A stretch of 64,000 bases of DNA from Pseudomonas spelaei (GCF_009724245.1 NZ_WNNK01000007.1:1-64000), one strand, 5' to 3'. Numbered from the stretch's first letter, positions 1-8,566 are shown. A program made the numbers and translations. Notes: generated by a model not told the origin, from the sequence alone.

Positions 1-8
1 GCCACGGC

Positions 9-44
9 AAAAAGGGCGGTACCTTCACAGGTACCGCCCTTTTC
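9..44. terminator. Rho-independent terminator, bidirectional
   Basis: A 13-bp perfect stem (AAAGGGCGGTACC and its complement) with a 6-base loop, A-rich on the left and T-rich on the right. It probably ends a gene lying before the window. Confidence 0.8.
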
Positions 45-96
45 TATGCGGGTTACGAAAGGGGTCATCAGGTAACGAATTTTCGTCTGATAGACC

Positions 97-123
97 GCCA
101 TCGCAGGCAAGCCAGCTCCCACA
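97..123. repeat. Single REP element (GCAGGCAAGCCAGCTCCCAC type)
   Basis: One arm of the REP sequence that occurs as inverted pairs at 8471, 17504 and 38527. It lies just past the 3' end of the STAS gene. Confidence 0.7.
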
Positions 124-141
124 GTTAGTCTGTGTCGCTGG

Positions 142-624
142 TTAGTGCCGCTCCAGCGCATTCACCAGGTCGTGGAACGCCTCGCGGTTGGAGTCGTTCA
201 AGCCCATCAGGATCTTGTGGGCCTCCAGAACTTTGACCCGTACCACCTCCTCGGATTGATCCTGGGACGGCAGGTCGGTCAGGCATTCCGGGCACGGGAT
301 CGGGCGGTCAACGATGTTGAACACTTGATCGAAGCCCATGGACTGCAAGAGCCGGGTGATGTCTTCGTGGGTGGTGACGACGGTCGGCAGCAGTCCGACC
401 TTCTGCCGAGACAGAATGGACAACTTGGCCAACAGCCCAAGGGTGGTGCTATCGATGCTGCGGGTTTCGGTCAGATCAATCACTATTGCCGAGAAATTCA
501 GCGCAGTAAAGATCCGCTCAATCGTCGCATCCAGCGCCGAACACAAGGTCAGGCGCACTTCACCGACAAACTTCAGGACAAAAGTCCCGTCTTGCTCGGC
601 GAATTGGATTCTTCCGGTACTCAT
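142..624 (-). CDS. rssC: STAS-domain anti-sigma factor antagonist (RssC-like)
   Basis: 160 residues. The N-terminal ~105 residues form a STAS domain with the IDSTTLG motif; Ser59 is the expected phosphorylation site in a partner-switching pathway, where an antagonist binds an anti-sigma factor only when dephosphorylated. The C-terminal ~55 residues, beginning CPEC, are a family-specific extension. The ATG at 624 is preferred over an in-frame TTG at 627: it overlaps the upstream stop as TGATG, implying translational coupling. The upstream gene encodes a PP2C-like phosphatase that could act on this protein. The symbol follows Pseudomonas naming recalled for this pair; no cognate anti-sigma kinase is in the window. 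Confidence 0.85.
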   Translation of the reverse strand: MSTGRIQFAEQDGTFVLKFVGEVRLTLCSALDATIERIFTALNFSAIVIDLTETRSIDSTTLGLLAKLSILSRQKVGLLPTVVTTHEDITRLLQSMGFDQVFNIVDRPIPCPECLTDLPSQDQSEEVVRVKVLEAHKILMGLNDSNREAFHDLVNALERH

Positions 625-1805
625 CAAAGATTCCTGCTCAACACCAATAGGGCGATATCATCCGGCATCTCCCCTAGCGTGGCCAATCCAAAAACTTGCC
701 GCAGGCCATCCAGGCTGCCGCCCGCCGACCTGACCCGTTGGGGTAAGGCGGCTTCTTTCTCTTTGAGTGTAGGCTCTGGCAAAAGGTCCAGGATACCGTC
801 GGACATCAGCGTCAGGCTGAAGGTCGGCGGCAGCTCCAGGATGTGGTCTTCGTAGGTGGCTTCATTGAACAAGCCCACTGGCAAACCACGCCCTTCCAGA
901 TAACGCACACTGTCTGGAGTGTATAAAACCGGCAATGGCAGGTGACCGCCAATGCTGTAGGTCAAAAGACCGGTTTCTTCATCAATCACGCCGCCCACCA
1001 TCGTCACGTGCTTGCCCAGCTTGCAGCTGATCAGGCCCCGGTTGATGTGGCCCAGCACTTGCGAGGGAGTGAACTCCGGCAAGGTGCCATTGCGTTTGGA
1101 TTCGAACAACAGCCGTGTGGTCATGAACTTCAACAACACGGTCACGAATGCAGAGGATGCGCCATGACCGGAAACGTCGGCCAGGTAGAACGCGACACGC
1201 CGCTCATCAACGCGGAAGTAGTCGACAAAATCACCCGAGAGGTACAGCGACGGGATGATCTGGTGGGCAAACTGGAACTCGTCGATGGTCCAGGGACTGA
1301 CCGGCAGCATGTTCATCTGTACCTGGCGACCGGCGTTCTGGTCTTCCTGGAGCAGGTTCAGGCTGGCTTCGAGTTCACGGTTGGCGGTTTCCAGCTTTTC
1401 ACGGTAGCGCTGGTTTTCCAGCAACAGCCGTGCACGATCCAGGGCGCGGCGCACCGAGTGCTCCAGCACCGCCAGGTCTTCCAGAGGCTTGATCAGGTAA
1501 TCGGCGGCGCCCAGGCGCAAGGCTTCGACCGCATCATTCATCACCCCGGCACCTGACACGACAATCACCGGCGTCTGCGGGGCGATATCGGTCACTTGGC
1601 GGATCAGCTCGAGGCCGCCCACCTGAGGCATGCGCAGGTCGCAGATCACTAGGTCGGGCTTGTCGCGCTCGAACACCTGGAGACCCTGGAGGCCGTTGCT
1701 GGCCTGCAGGACGCTGAAGCCACTGTCTTCCAAATAGGCCGCGAGGCTCGCGCGCACTACTTCGTCGTCATCGATTATCAGCAGCGTGGCACTGGTTTTT
1801 TGCAT
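624..1805 (-). CDS. rssB: Response regulator with PP2C/SpoIIE phosphatase domain (RssB-like)
   Basis: 393 residues. A receiver domain occupies ~1-125, with the acidic triad DDD at 12-14, phosphoacceptor Asp56 in VICDLRMP, and a LIKPL lysine motif near 105. A short coiled linker (~128-160) leads to a PP2C-type phosphatase domain with metal-binding GDFVD, DVSGHG and a C-terminal MPDDIALL motif. This architecture matches Pseudomonas RssB, linked to RpoS control, and partner-switch phosphatases such as HsbR. It forms a two-gene operon with the STAS gene. Assignment to RssB rather than another paralogue rests on that neighbour and on adjacent pilZ and mlaA. Confidence 0.88.
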   Translation of the reverse strand: MQKTSATLLIIDDDEVVRASLAAYLEDSGFSVLQASNGLQGLQVFERDKPDLVICDLRMPQVGGLELIRQVTDIAPQTPVIVVSGAGVMNDAVEALRLGAADYLIKPLEDLAVLEHSVRRALDRARLLLENQRYREKLETANRELEASLNLLQEDQNAGRQVQMNMLPVSPWTIDEFQFAHQIIPSLYLSGDFVDYFRVDERRVAFYLADVSGHGASSAFVTVLLKFMTTRLLFESKRNGTLPEFTPSQVLGHINRGLISCKLGKHVTMVGGVIDEETGLLTYSIGGHLPLPVLYTPDSVRYLEGRGLPVGLFNEATYEDHILELPPTFSLTLMSDGILDLLPEPTLKEKEAALPQRVRSAGGSLDGLRQVFGLATLGEMPDDIALLVLSRNL

Positions 1806-2082
1806 GTGGGCAAACGGCGCCAGAATTAGGTTGGCGTAGGCGGCTCGGCAAAGGCCGGACTCACACTACTGGATTCGCTTTCTAGCCTCTCTGTCCTACA
1901 AAGTGCGAGCTTTTTACCCACGCACAAAAGTAAACCAGAGGTGCCCTTCTAAGGCGCAGACGGTACTCCCATCCGCCAGGGGTTTCAAGCTCATGCCGAT
2001 GGTCGCCGGGCGTCTTTACACCGCAAATCACTGGGAGTTATAAGAACAGACAAAACCACAACGCAATGGAAGGATGGAACCT

Positions 2083-2382
2083 GTGAGCGAACACGAGCGC
2101 GACTACGCTGAAAAACGCGATTTCATCCGCATGCGGGTGGACGCCGAAGTCTCTCTGATCCACGCCGGACAAGTGATTGCCGCGGTATGCGTCGACCTTT
2201 CGGGCTCGGGCATGCAGGTGCAGGCACCCAAGCGATTCAAGGCTGGAGATCGACTAAGCGTGCGTATCGATTCGGATCACGCCGCGCTCAAGGGCCTGAA
2301 CGCCGACACCGAAGTGGTGTGGGTGGCGGATCAGGACGATGGCGGTCAGAAGCTGGGCCTGTCGATCCTGAAGATGAACTGA
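2083..2382 (+). CDS. PilZ-domain protein
   Basis: About 99 residues. It carries the PilZ signature of c-di-GMP receptors: an RxxxR-like basic stretch (EKRDFIRMRV) and the downstream DLSGSGMQV, matching D/NxSxxG. The GTG at 2083 is preferred to the ATG at 2074, because GGAAGG at 2068-2073 is 9 bases before the GTG but abuts the ATG. It is divergent from the RssB gene and convergent with mlaA, ending in a shared terminator. The expected role is binding c-di-GMP to modulate a partner; the partner is not evident. Confidence 0.85.
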   Translation: MSEHERDYAEKRDFIRMRVDAEVSLIHAGQVIAAVCVDLSGSGMQVQAPKRFKAGDRLSVRIDSDHAALKGLNADTEVVWVADQDDGGQKLGLSILKMN

Positions 2383-2395
2383 AATCAATGCACAC

Positions 2396-2425
2396 AAAAA
2401 AGGCGACCCTAAGGTCGCCTTTTTC
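2396..2425. terminator. Bidirectional terminator between pilZ gene and mlaA
   Basis: AAAAAAGGCGACC, a 4-base loop, then GGTCGCCTTTTT. It serves the converging genes on both strands. Confidence 0.88.
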
Positions 2426-2442
2426 ATTTAAGAGCCTAAGCC

Positions 2443-3132
2443 TTAAAAATCGTCCACTACCTTGCCATCTTTGACCTTGAACTCGCGGTTCTGCAAGTAG
2501 GCGTTGCGGATGAACGTGTACTTGTCGCCGCTGATCAGCTTCTCGCTCGACAGCAAGCTGGCGCGGGTGTCGACAATGTTCAGGCCGAACGTGCTGTTGC
2601 GCCAGCCAATATCATTCATGTAGCGGTATGGCTGGGTGTAGCTGTCCACGTACTTGGACGGCGCATCACGCAGGGTGCTTGGGCCCAGCAGTGGCAACAT
2701 CACGTAAGGACCGCTGCCTACGCCCCAGTGGCCCAGGGTCTGGCCGAAGTCTTCGTCATTGCGCTGCAGCCCCATTTTGGTGCCGACATCAATGAAACCC
2801 AGCACACCGAAAGTGGTGTTCACCAGCAAACGGGCAGTATCGACGCCAGCGGCATGGGGCTTGAGTTGCAACACATCGTTGGCAAAGTTGCCAACGTCGC
2901 CGATGTTGCGGAAGAAATTGTGGATACCGTCCTGCACAAATTGCGGGGTCACGAACTGATAGCCCTGGGCCAAAGGCTTGAGGGCGTAGGTATCAACGGT
3001 GTCGTTGAAGGTGAAGATCGGACGGTTGAAACTTTCCCATGGATCGTCTTCCGAAGCCGCCTGGGCAACGAAAGGCACCAGCAGGATGCCGGCACACACG
3101 GATAGCTGAGCTAGACATTGACTCCAGCGCAT
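2443..3132 (-). CDS. mlaA: MlaA (VacJ) outer-membrane lipid-asymmetry protein
   Basis: 229 residues. Recognised by DPWESFNRPIFTFNDTVD after the signal peptide, LLVNTTFGVLGFIDVG, and LPLLGPSTLRDA. MlaA sits in the outer membrane and passes mislocalised phospholipids to periplasmic MlaC for return to the inner membrane. The N-terminus reads as an ordinary Sec signal with an AQA-AS cleavage site. The only nearby cysteines, at 6 and 13, lack a proper lipobox, so it may not be lipidated although the family is called a lipoprotein. The other mla genes are not nearby. Confidence 0.93.
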   Translation of the reverse strand: MRWSQCLAQLSVCAGILLVPFVAQAASEDDPWESFNRPIFTFNDTVDTYALKPLAQGYQFVTPQFVQDGIHNFFRNIGDVGNFANDVLQLKPHAAGVDTARLLVNTTFGVLGFIDVGTKMGLQRNDEDFGQTLGHWGVGSGPYVMLPLLGPSTLRDAPSKYVDSYTQPYRYMNDIGWRNSTFGLNIVDTRASLLSSEKLISGDKYTFIRNAYLQNREFKVKDGKVVDDF

Positions 3133-3330
3133 AGCTTGAACTCCTTGAATGGTCTGTCATGGGCGCTATGCCCTGAATGAAGGGTGTCAGTATATGACGG
3201 AAGCGACAGATAAGGCAGTCTCGAGGAAATTTCGTTCAGCAGATATACAAAATTCCCACAATTAGAATCGACTGTCATCTGCCTGTCATAGCCCTCGGAT
3301 AGCGTCACAGCTATTTTCAGGGACGTCGAA

Positions 3331-3942
3331 ATGCCTCACGCCGAGATTGCTGTCGCCAGTGCCCCGTCCTTGACCGCTGTACTGTTCGGCTTGAGTGGCT
3401 GCCTGGTGGATTTTGGTTCCCAGGCCCGTAATAGCACTACGGCCTCCCCCGATACCCACACCACGCCCGGTGCCTTGAAGGTCCTGTGCAGCCTGGAAGA
3501 ACGAGGCATTCCCTGTGCCTGGCTGGACGAGTTACCGAACGCCGTTTCCACAGCCTTGGCTACCGAGCTACCACGCTGGGTCAAAGCAACGCCTCCCTCC
3601 CCCACCCACTGGCCCGCACCCCATGCCTGCTGGCAGGCATTGATGGCATTGAACATTGAGCGTCTGGAAGGCTGTGTATTGGTCAGCGGTGAACCGCGCC
3701 TGCTGCAATCAGGGCTCAACGCCGGGCTGTGGACAATTGGCCTGGCGTCCTGCGGCTCGCTGTGCGGGCTTTCCCCTGCGCAATGGCAGGCGCTGAGCCA
3801 GCAAGAGCGGGAGCACAAGCGCGCCAAGGCGACCATGGCGCTGTATAGGCTGGGCGTGCACTCGGTGATCGATCACCTGGGCGAGCTGGAAACGTGCCTG
3901 GCAGACATCAGCCTACGGCAACTCAAAGGCGAGAAGCCCTGA
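3331..3942 (+). CDS. HAD-like (phosphonatase-type) protein lacking the catalytic Asp
   Basis: 203 residues. It resembles the phosphonatase-like HAD group, but motif I reads LFGLSGCLVDFG where an active HAD has DxDGTLxD, so both nucleophilic aspartates are absent. Later landmarks remain: a cap-like region with WPAPHACWQAL and a GCVLVSGEP segment resembling motif II. The C-terminus (RLGVHSVIDHLGEL) resembles the substrate-sensing end of PhnX-like proteins. A catalytically dead, possibly binding or regulatory protein is inferred. It is divergent from mlaA across about 200 bases. Confidence 0.75.
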   Translation: MPHAEIAVASAPSLTAVLFGLSGCLVDFGSQARNSTTASPDTHTTPGALKVLCSLEERGIPCAWLDELPNAVSTALATELPRWVKATPPSPTHWPAPHACWQALMALNIERLEGCVLVSGEPRLLQSGLNAGLWTIGLASCGSLCGLSPAQWQALSQQEREHKRAKATMALYRLGVHSVIDHLGELETCLADISLRQLKGEKP

Positions 3943-4052
3943 CCGAGATCATGCACAACAGGCCTGAGTGGATTAATCTACAGGTCAGTTCATAGACCTT
4001 TCTCGGCGTGCCGCGGTCTATGCCAGTGCCTATCGATAAAAGGAAGAACGCC

Positions 4053-4316
4053 ATGCCTGCCCGCGAACTGCAAGACCAGCTCAATACTTTGCGCGAGCAA
4101 TTGGAGCAGAACCCACCGCTTTCACTTGAAGAGCGCGAACACCTGCAAACACTGATGGGGCAAATTGACGCCCAGATCAAACTGGAGACGGCAACCCAAG
4201 ACGCCAGTCTCGCCGACGGCGTGAATCTGGCAGTGGAACGCTTTGAACTCGACCACCCGGGCATTGCCGGAACCTTGCGCAATATTGTGCAAACCCTGGG
4301 CAATATCGGCATCTGA
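4053..4316 (+). CDS. DUF4404 family protein
   Basis: 87 residues, mostly helical. It shows the DUF4404 pattern: an N-terminal heptad-like helix (MPARELQDQLNTLREQLEQ), a LSLEEREHLQTLM segment, and a conserved ending FELDHPGIAGTLRNIVQTL. Function is unknown for the family. The ATG at 4053 has AAAGGA 7 bases upstream; the longer ORF from 4008 has no comparable site. A hairpin terminator follows. Confidence 0.85.
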   Translation: MPARELQDQLNTLREQLEQNPPLSLEEREHLQTLMGQIDAQIKLETATQDASLADGVNLAVERFELDHPGIAGTLRNIVQTLGNIGI

Positions 4317-4360
4317 ACGCCGATCCCCATGGTTTCCCGCTGGATCTGTTACCGCCCCAT

Positions 4361-4396
4361 AAAAATCCGAGGCTTTAACCGGCATCGGATTTTCTA
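4361..4396 (+). terminator. Probable terminator after the DUF4404 gene
   Basis: AAAATCCGA and TCGGATTTT pair across a 14-base loop, with a T-rich right side (TTTTCTATT). Confidence 0.55.
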
Positions 4397-4566
4397 TTAC
4401 CGCACGGGTACCGCTTCACAACTTCGTCGTCGCTGACCGACAAACGCCTGTTTTTTAACGACCCTTGAAAAAATTTCGTCGCCTGCCGGAACCCAAGCTT
4501 CGGTATATGCCACCCAGCTTGTGAGAGGAATGTCCCTCTTATTTGATTTCGGAGTATTTACCTACA

Positions 4567-4755
4567 ATGGACGCTACTTCAAACATCCCAGCATCGTCGC
4601 AAATGCAACAACCGGTTCAACCCAACGATCTGGAAACAGAACAAGCCTCAAGTTCGTCGGCGGCCTTAGGATCGTCACAGGGCCAGGCGGATCAAGCTGC
4701 ACTTGGGAGCTTTACCCTGCCTGAACCGGACATGGACAATCAAATCACTTACTGA
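4567..4755 (+). CDS. Small Ser/Gln-rich hypothetical protein
   Basis: 62 residues, not recognised. The sequence is rich in Ser, Gln, Ala and Asp, has one aromatic residue (the C-terminal Tyr), and no membrane segment, so it is probably disordered. GGAG at 4551-4554 is 12 bases before the ATG, a long spacing. It could be a genuine small acidic protein or a chance ORF; the overlapping frame from 4521 has no better support. Confidence 0.35.
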   Translation: MDATSNIPASSQMQQPVQPNDLETEQASSSSAALGSSQGQADQAALGSFTLPEPDMDNQITY

Positions 4756-4782
4756 ACGTAACGATTTGAAGACGTAGGTAAA

Positions 4783-4814
4783 GGGTGGCGCAAGCGAACC
4801 TTTGCGCCACCTCA
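4783..4814. terminator. Hairpin between converging genes, probable terminator
   Basis: GGTGGCGCAA pairs with TTTGCGCCACC around a short loop, immediately before the queF stop. U-tracts are weak on both strands. Confidence 0.5.
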
Positions 4815-4829
4815 AAGCATTTTCCGGTT

Positions 4830-5660
4830 TTATTGACGGGCCAGACGCAGGTTCTGGAACGCCACCTCTTCCGTGCTGCGATACGGGTTGATATCCAACC
4901 CTCCACGGCGCACATAACGTGCATACACCGTCAACTTTTCCGGCTTCAGCAAGCGTTGCAGGTCCAGGAAGATCCGCTCCACGCATTGTTCGTGGAAATC
5001 CGAGTGCTGACGGAAGCTCACCAGATACTCCAGCAGACTGGCATGATCCAGCGCTGCACCACGATATTCCACCGCCACGCTGCCCCAATCAGGCTGACTG
5101 GTCACCGGGCAGTTGGATTTGAGCAGATGACTGTGAACGCTCTCCTCCACCACGCGCGACTCATCGCAACGCAGCAGTTCCGGGCGTGGATGCTCGTAGT
5201 TACTGACACTGATCTCCAGGCCATCGATACACACGCCCGGCAGCGATACCACGCCTTCGGCCTCAACCTCGCCCAGGGTGCGGATTCGCACGCCCACCGG
5301 CTTGCCGGCAGCGGCGCTCAGGTCGGTGCGCAATGTAGCTTCAAGGCCCTGGGTATCGGCAAACGGCGTCTGGTTCAGCGAATTCAGGTACAGCTTGAAG
5401 GATTTGGACTCGATGATGTTTGGCGAGTCGGCCGGGATGCTGAACTCACCGATGGCCACCACCGGTTTGCCGGACGGCAGCAACCAGGACAACTCGAAGC
5501 AGTTCCAGAAATCCACGCCTTTATACGGCAGGGTATCGGCGCTCAGGCCCAGCTCGGCCCACTTGGCGGCGCGCGGAATCGGGAACAGCAACGATGGGGT
5601 GTAGGTGGAGATGTATTCACTGGACTTGCCCAGCGGCGAATGTTCGGCTGCGGGATGCAT
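4830..5660 (-). CDS. queF: NADPH-dependent 7-cyano-7-deazaguanine reductase QueF
   Basis: 276 residues, the length of the bimodular (E. coli-type) QueF. It reduces the nitrile of preQ0 to the aminomethyl group of preQ1 in queuosine biosynthesis. The QueF substrate motif is [15 protein letters not shown], and the catalytic-cysteine motif is [13 protein letters not shown] in the second module. The ATG at 5660 gives the usual N-terminus. It is a monocistronic gene; no queC, queD or queE is nearby and no preQ1 riboswitch was seen upstream. Confidence 0.97.
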   Translation of the reverse strand: MHPAAEHSPLGKSSEYISTYTPSLLFPIPRAAKWAELGLSADTLPYKGVDFWNCFELSWLLPSGKPVVAIGEFSIPADSPNIIESKSFKLYLNSLNQTPFADTQGLEATLRTDLSAAAGKPVGVRIRTLGEVEAEGVVSLPGVCIDGLEISVSNYEHPRPELLRCDESRVVEESVHSHLLKSNCPVTSQPDWGSVAVEYRGAALDHASLLEYLVSFRQHSDFHEQCVERIFLDLQRLLKPEKLTVYARYVRRGGLDINPYRSTEEVAFQNLRLARQ

Positions 5661-5728
5661 GGCGGAAACCTGGCTAAATAAACCCCGCCAGTCTACCAGC
5701 CTTGCTCCCGCCTTTGCGCCTCAGGTGT

Positions 5729-6259
5729 TTACTGACTGACGGTCAGCTTGCCCACCATCCCCGCCTGGTAGTGCCCGGGGATGTTGCAGGCAAACTCCAG
5801 GGCGCCGGCCTTGCTGAAGGTCCAGGTCAGTTCGGCGGTTTTGCCTGGTTCTACCAGTACGCTGTTAGGGTCGTCGTGTTTCATGCCGCCCGTATCGCCA
5901 TGCCCCATGGCGCTGTGGTCCATATCACCCATCTTCATGCCCGTCGGAGTCAGCATCCCACTGGACTGCATCTTGAGCATTTCCTGTTGATGGCTGGCGT
6001 GCATCGCCGCGTCACCAAGGTTGAATTCGTGGAGCAACTGGCCTTTGTTGACCAGCACAAAACGCACGGTCTCACCGGCTTTTACGTCGAGAGACTTGGG
6101 AGAAAAGGAAATATCCTGCAGCACTACTTCCACCGTACGCGTGGCCTTGGCGGCAGGCGCTGCCTCACCGAACGCAAAGGTTTCAGCCGGAGAAGCCAGC
6201 ACCGGAACACTCAACACCAGCAGGCAACCTGCCAACAACCAGGGTTTACGCAAAAACAT
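5729..6259 (-). CDS. Periplasmic cupredoxin with Met/His-rich insert
   Basis: 176 residues. A Sec signal peptide ends near LASPAETFA. The cupredoxin fold is shown by VVLQDISFSPKSLDVKAGETV, HEFNLGD (first His ligand) and the C-terminal CNIPGHYQAGM, which supplies Cys, His and Met copper ligands. A loop carries MGDMDHSAMGHGDTGGMKH, a Met/His-rich stretch typical of periplasmic copper-binding proteins. It is divergent from copRS and shares an intergenic region with a CusR/CopR-type box, so copper induction is likely. The physiological role, electron transfer or copper storage, is not established. Confidence 0.88.
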   Translation of the reverse strand: MFLRKPWLLAGCLLVLSVPVLASPAETFAFGEAAPAAKATRTVEVVLQDISFSPKSLDVKAGETVRFVLVNKGQLLHEFNLGDAAMHASHQQEMLKMQSSGMLTPTGMKMGDMDHSAMGHGDTGGMKHDDPNSVLVEPGKTAELTWTFSKAGALEFACNIPGHYQAGMVGKLTVSQ

Positions 6260-6337
6260 GGTTACACTCCAAAGGGTTTCGAATCAGCCTGTGGGAAACT
6301 CTAATGATGCACCGCTGCCAGCCAGCTGACTGCTAGA

Positions 6338-6351
6338 TTACAACTTTGTCA
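6338..6351. promoter_or_regulatory. Probable CopR (CusR-type) operator
   Basis: TTACAACTTTGTCA matches the CusR/CopR palindrome TGACAA-N2-TTGTCA at 11 of 12 defined positions. It lies between the divergent cupredoxin gene and copR, with a possible -10 (TATAAA) at 6380. Confidence 0.6.
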
Positions 6352-6416
6352 GGTTGGACTTGCATCCTGACGCCCACGGTATAAAGCCTGCTGTTACCCG
6401 TTGCCATGAGCTGCCC

Positions 6417-7097
6417 ATGAAATTGCTGATCGTCGAAGACCAACCGAAAACCGGCCATTACCTGCGCCAGGGCCTGGCCGAAGCTGGATTCAATACCGAA
6501 CTGGTGGCCGACGGCACCACCGGCCAGCACCTGGCGCTGACCGGTGACTATGACTTGTTGATCCTCGATGTGATGCTGCCGGGTCGCGACGGCTGGCAGA
6601 TTCTCCAGGCGGTGCGCAGTGCCGGACTGGACATACCGGTGCTGTTCCTCACGGCGCGGGATGCCGTGGAAGATCGGGTGCACGGCCTGGAACTGGGGGC
6701 CGACGACTACCTGGTCAAACCTTTTGCGTTTTCCGAACTACTGGCGCGGGTGCGTAGCCTGTTACGCCGTGGCGGCAGCGCCCCTCAGGAAACCAGCCTG
6801 CAATTGGCCGACCTGCGCCTGGACCTGATTCGTCGGCGGGTGGAGCGCAACGGCCAGCGCATCGACCTCACTGCCAAGGAGTTTTCCCTGCTGGAAATGC
6901 TACTGCGCCGTCAGGGTGAAGTGCTGCCCAAATCGCTGATTGCTTCCCAGGTCTGGGACATGAATTTCGACAGCGACACCAACATCATCGAAGTGGCCAT
7001 CCGTCGTCTGCGCCTGAAAGTCGATGACAACTTCCCCAATAAGCTGATTCATACCGTGCGCGGCATGGGCTATGTGCTTGAAGAGCGCTTCTGCTGA
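6417..7097 (+). CDS. copR: Copper-responsive response regulator CopR
   Basis: 226 residues. An OmpR-family regulator with a receiver domain (acidic E7/D8, phosphoacceptor Asp51 in [12 protein letters not shown], Lys in [11 protein letters not shown]) and a winged-helix DNA-binding domain ending [15 protein letters not shown] and [10 protein letters not shown]. The N-terminus [20 protein letters not shown] is typical of the CopR/CusR/PcoR subgroup. The ATG at 6417 starts the conserved domain. It overlaps copS by one base and faces a cupredoxin gene across a CusR-like box, supporting copper sensing. Confidence 0.93.
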   Translation: MKLLIVEDQPKTGHYLRQGLAEAGFNTELVADGTTGQHLALTGDYDLLILDVMLPGRDGWQILQAVRSAGLDIPVLFLTARDAVEDRVHGLELGADDYLVKPFAFSELLARVRSLLRRGGSAPQETSLQLADLRLDLIRRRVERNGQRIDLTAKEFSLLEMLLRRQGEVLPKSLIASQVWDMNFDSDTNIIEVAIRRLRLKVDDNFPNKLIHTVRGMGYVLEERFC

Positions 7098-8452
7098 TGA
7101 GGCGAGTATCCCTGGCCACCCGCTTGGCGCTGCTGTTTGCCGCCTGTACCGCCGTGGTCTCGTTGTTGGCGGGTGTGCTGTTCAACCGCGCCAGCGAAGC
7201 CCACTTCATTGAACTGGATCAGCAATTGCTCGACGGCAAGCTGGTGGCGCTGCGCAGTGTCTTGCAGGGTGCCGACACACGCCCGTTGTTTGCCCAACGT
7301 GAAGACCCATTACGCGAAGAACTCCGTCACCAGCCGGACCTGGCCTTGCGGATCAGCGCTATGGACGGCCAGCGCTGGTTCGACAGTGCGCCGAACATTA
7401 CCCTGCCCTCAAACGCCGGGCTGTACAGCCTGCAAAGCACCGGCACTGACTACCGCGTGTACAACGCACCTTTGGTAGCGGGCAAGCCAGATTCCCCGCA
7501 ATTAAGCCTGATACTCGACACTACTCATCACCAGCACTTCCTGGAACGCATGCAGCGCCTGATCTGGCTGACCGTCGGCCTCTCGGCCCTGGCCACCGCG
7601 CTGCTCGGTGCCTGGGCGGCCCGCAGTGGGTTGCGACCGTTACGCCGCATGAGCGAGGTCGCCGCTGGCGTGTCCGCGCACTCCCTGACCCAGCGCCTGC
7701 CTCAGGAACAGATGCCGACGGAACTCGCGGAGCTGGCCCAAGCGTTCAATGCCATGCTCGGCAGGCTGGATGACGCCTTTCAACGTCTTTCAGCGTTCTC
7801 CGCTGATATCGCCCATGAACTGCGCACGCCCCTGTCAAATCTGCTGACCCATACACAAGTCATCCTCACCCAGCCGCGCCCTCTTGAGGATTACCGCGAA
7901 GCTTTGCACAGTAATCTGGAAGAGCTGCAATGGATGGCGCAACTGGTCAATGACATGTTGTACCTGGCCAAGGCCGATCACGGCTTGTTGATTCCCAAGC
8001 GCGAGCCATTGGCCTTGGCGGATGAGGCGGATGTGCTGTTGGAATTCTTTGCCCCGCTGGCAGAGGACGCCCAGGTGAACATGTCCCGGGAAGGCAGCGC
8101 CGTCATCCTTGGCGATCGCAGCATGCTGCGCCGGGCGCTTTCCAATCTGCTGGATAACGCGCTGCGCTTTACCCCGCAAGGTGGGAAAGTCAGCGTGAAC
8201 ATTGTTGAAGAAACGCAAGGCGTGAAGCTGAGCGTGGAAAACACCGGGGAAGGTATTCCGCAGACGCTACTGCCGAGATTGTTTGATCGGTTCTACCGGG
8301 CGGATCCGGCGCGACATGAAGGTAGCAGTGAGCATGCGGGGCTGGGGTTGGCGATTACCCGGTCGATAGTGCGGGCTCATGGAGGGACAATTCGGTGTGA
8401 GTCGGGGGTGGGGTGGACGAGGTTTGTGATTGAGTTACCGCAGGAAAATTGA
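7097..8452 (+). CDS. copS: Copper-sensing histidine kinase CopS
   Basis: 451 residues. Two membrane segments (~8-28 and ~155-175) flank a periplasmic sensor domain, followed by HAMP, a HisKA domain with phosphorylated His240 in SADIAHELRTPL, and an HATPase domain with LDNALRF, GIP and GLGLAIT boxes. It belongs to the heavy-metal sensor kinase family. Its start overlaps the copR stop (ATGA). The last ~200 bases switch to G-ending codons and GGGG runs, unlike the rest of the gene. Confidence 0.93.
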   Translation: MRRVSLATRLALLFAACTAVVSLLAGVLFNRASEAHFIELDQQLLDGKLVALRSVLQGADTRPLFAQREDPLREELRHQPDLALRISAMDGQRWFDSAPNITLPSNAGLYSLQSTGTDYRVYNAPLVAGKPDSPQLSLILDTTHHQHFLERMQRLIWLTVGLSALATALLGAWAARSGLRPLRRMSEVAAGVSAHSLTQRLPQEQMPTELAELAQAFNAMLGRLDDAFQRLSAFSADIAHELRTPLSNLLTHTQVILTQPRPLEDYREALHSNLEELQWMAQLVNDMLYLAKADHGLLIPKREPLALADEADVLLEFFAPLAEDAQVNMSREGSAVILGDRSMLRRALSNLLDNALRFTPQGGKVSVNIVEETQGVKLSVENTGEGIPQTLLPRLFDRFYRADPARHEGSSEHAGLGLAITRSIVRAHGGTIRCESGVGWTRFVIELPQEN

Positions 8453-8470
8453 TGCAAGTTGTACCGGCCT

Positions 8471-8552
8471 CATCGCAGGCAAGCCAGCTCCCACAGTTGA
8501 CCGAGTTGTTCTGGCGAACGCGGTCAACTGTGGGAGCTGGCTTGCCTGCGAT
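8471..8552. repeat. Inverted REP pair
   Basis: Two near-perfect inverted copies of CATCGCAGGCAAGCCAGCTC plus flanks, 31-32 bases each, separated by about 20 bases, between copS and lolE. Confidence 0.9.
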
Positions 8553-8566
8553 AGCGGACTTAAGAA

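Noticed and set aside
4521..4724. 67-codon frame overlapping the small Ser/Gln-rich ORF
   Set aside because: No better ribosome site and no recognisable content; at most one of the two frames is coding.
8471..8552. REP pairs as a CRISPR array
   Set aside because: Only two inverted copies per site, scattered, with no regular spacers and no cas genes.
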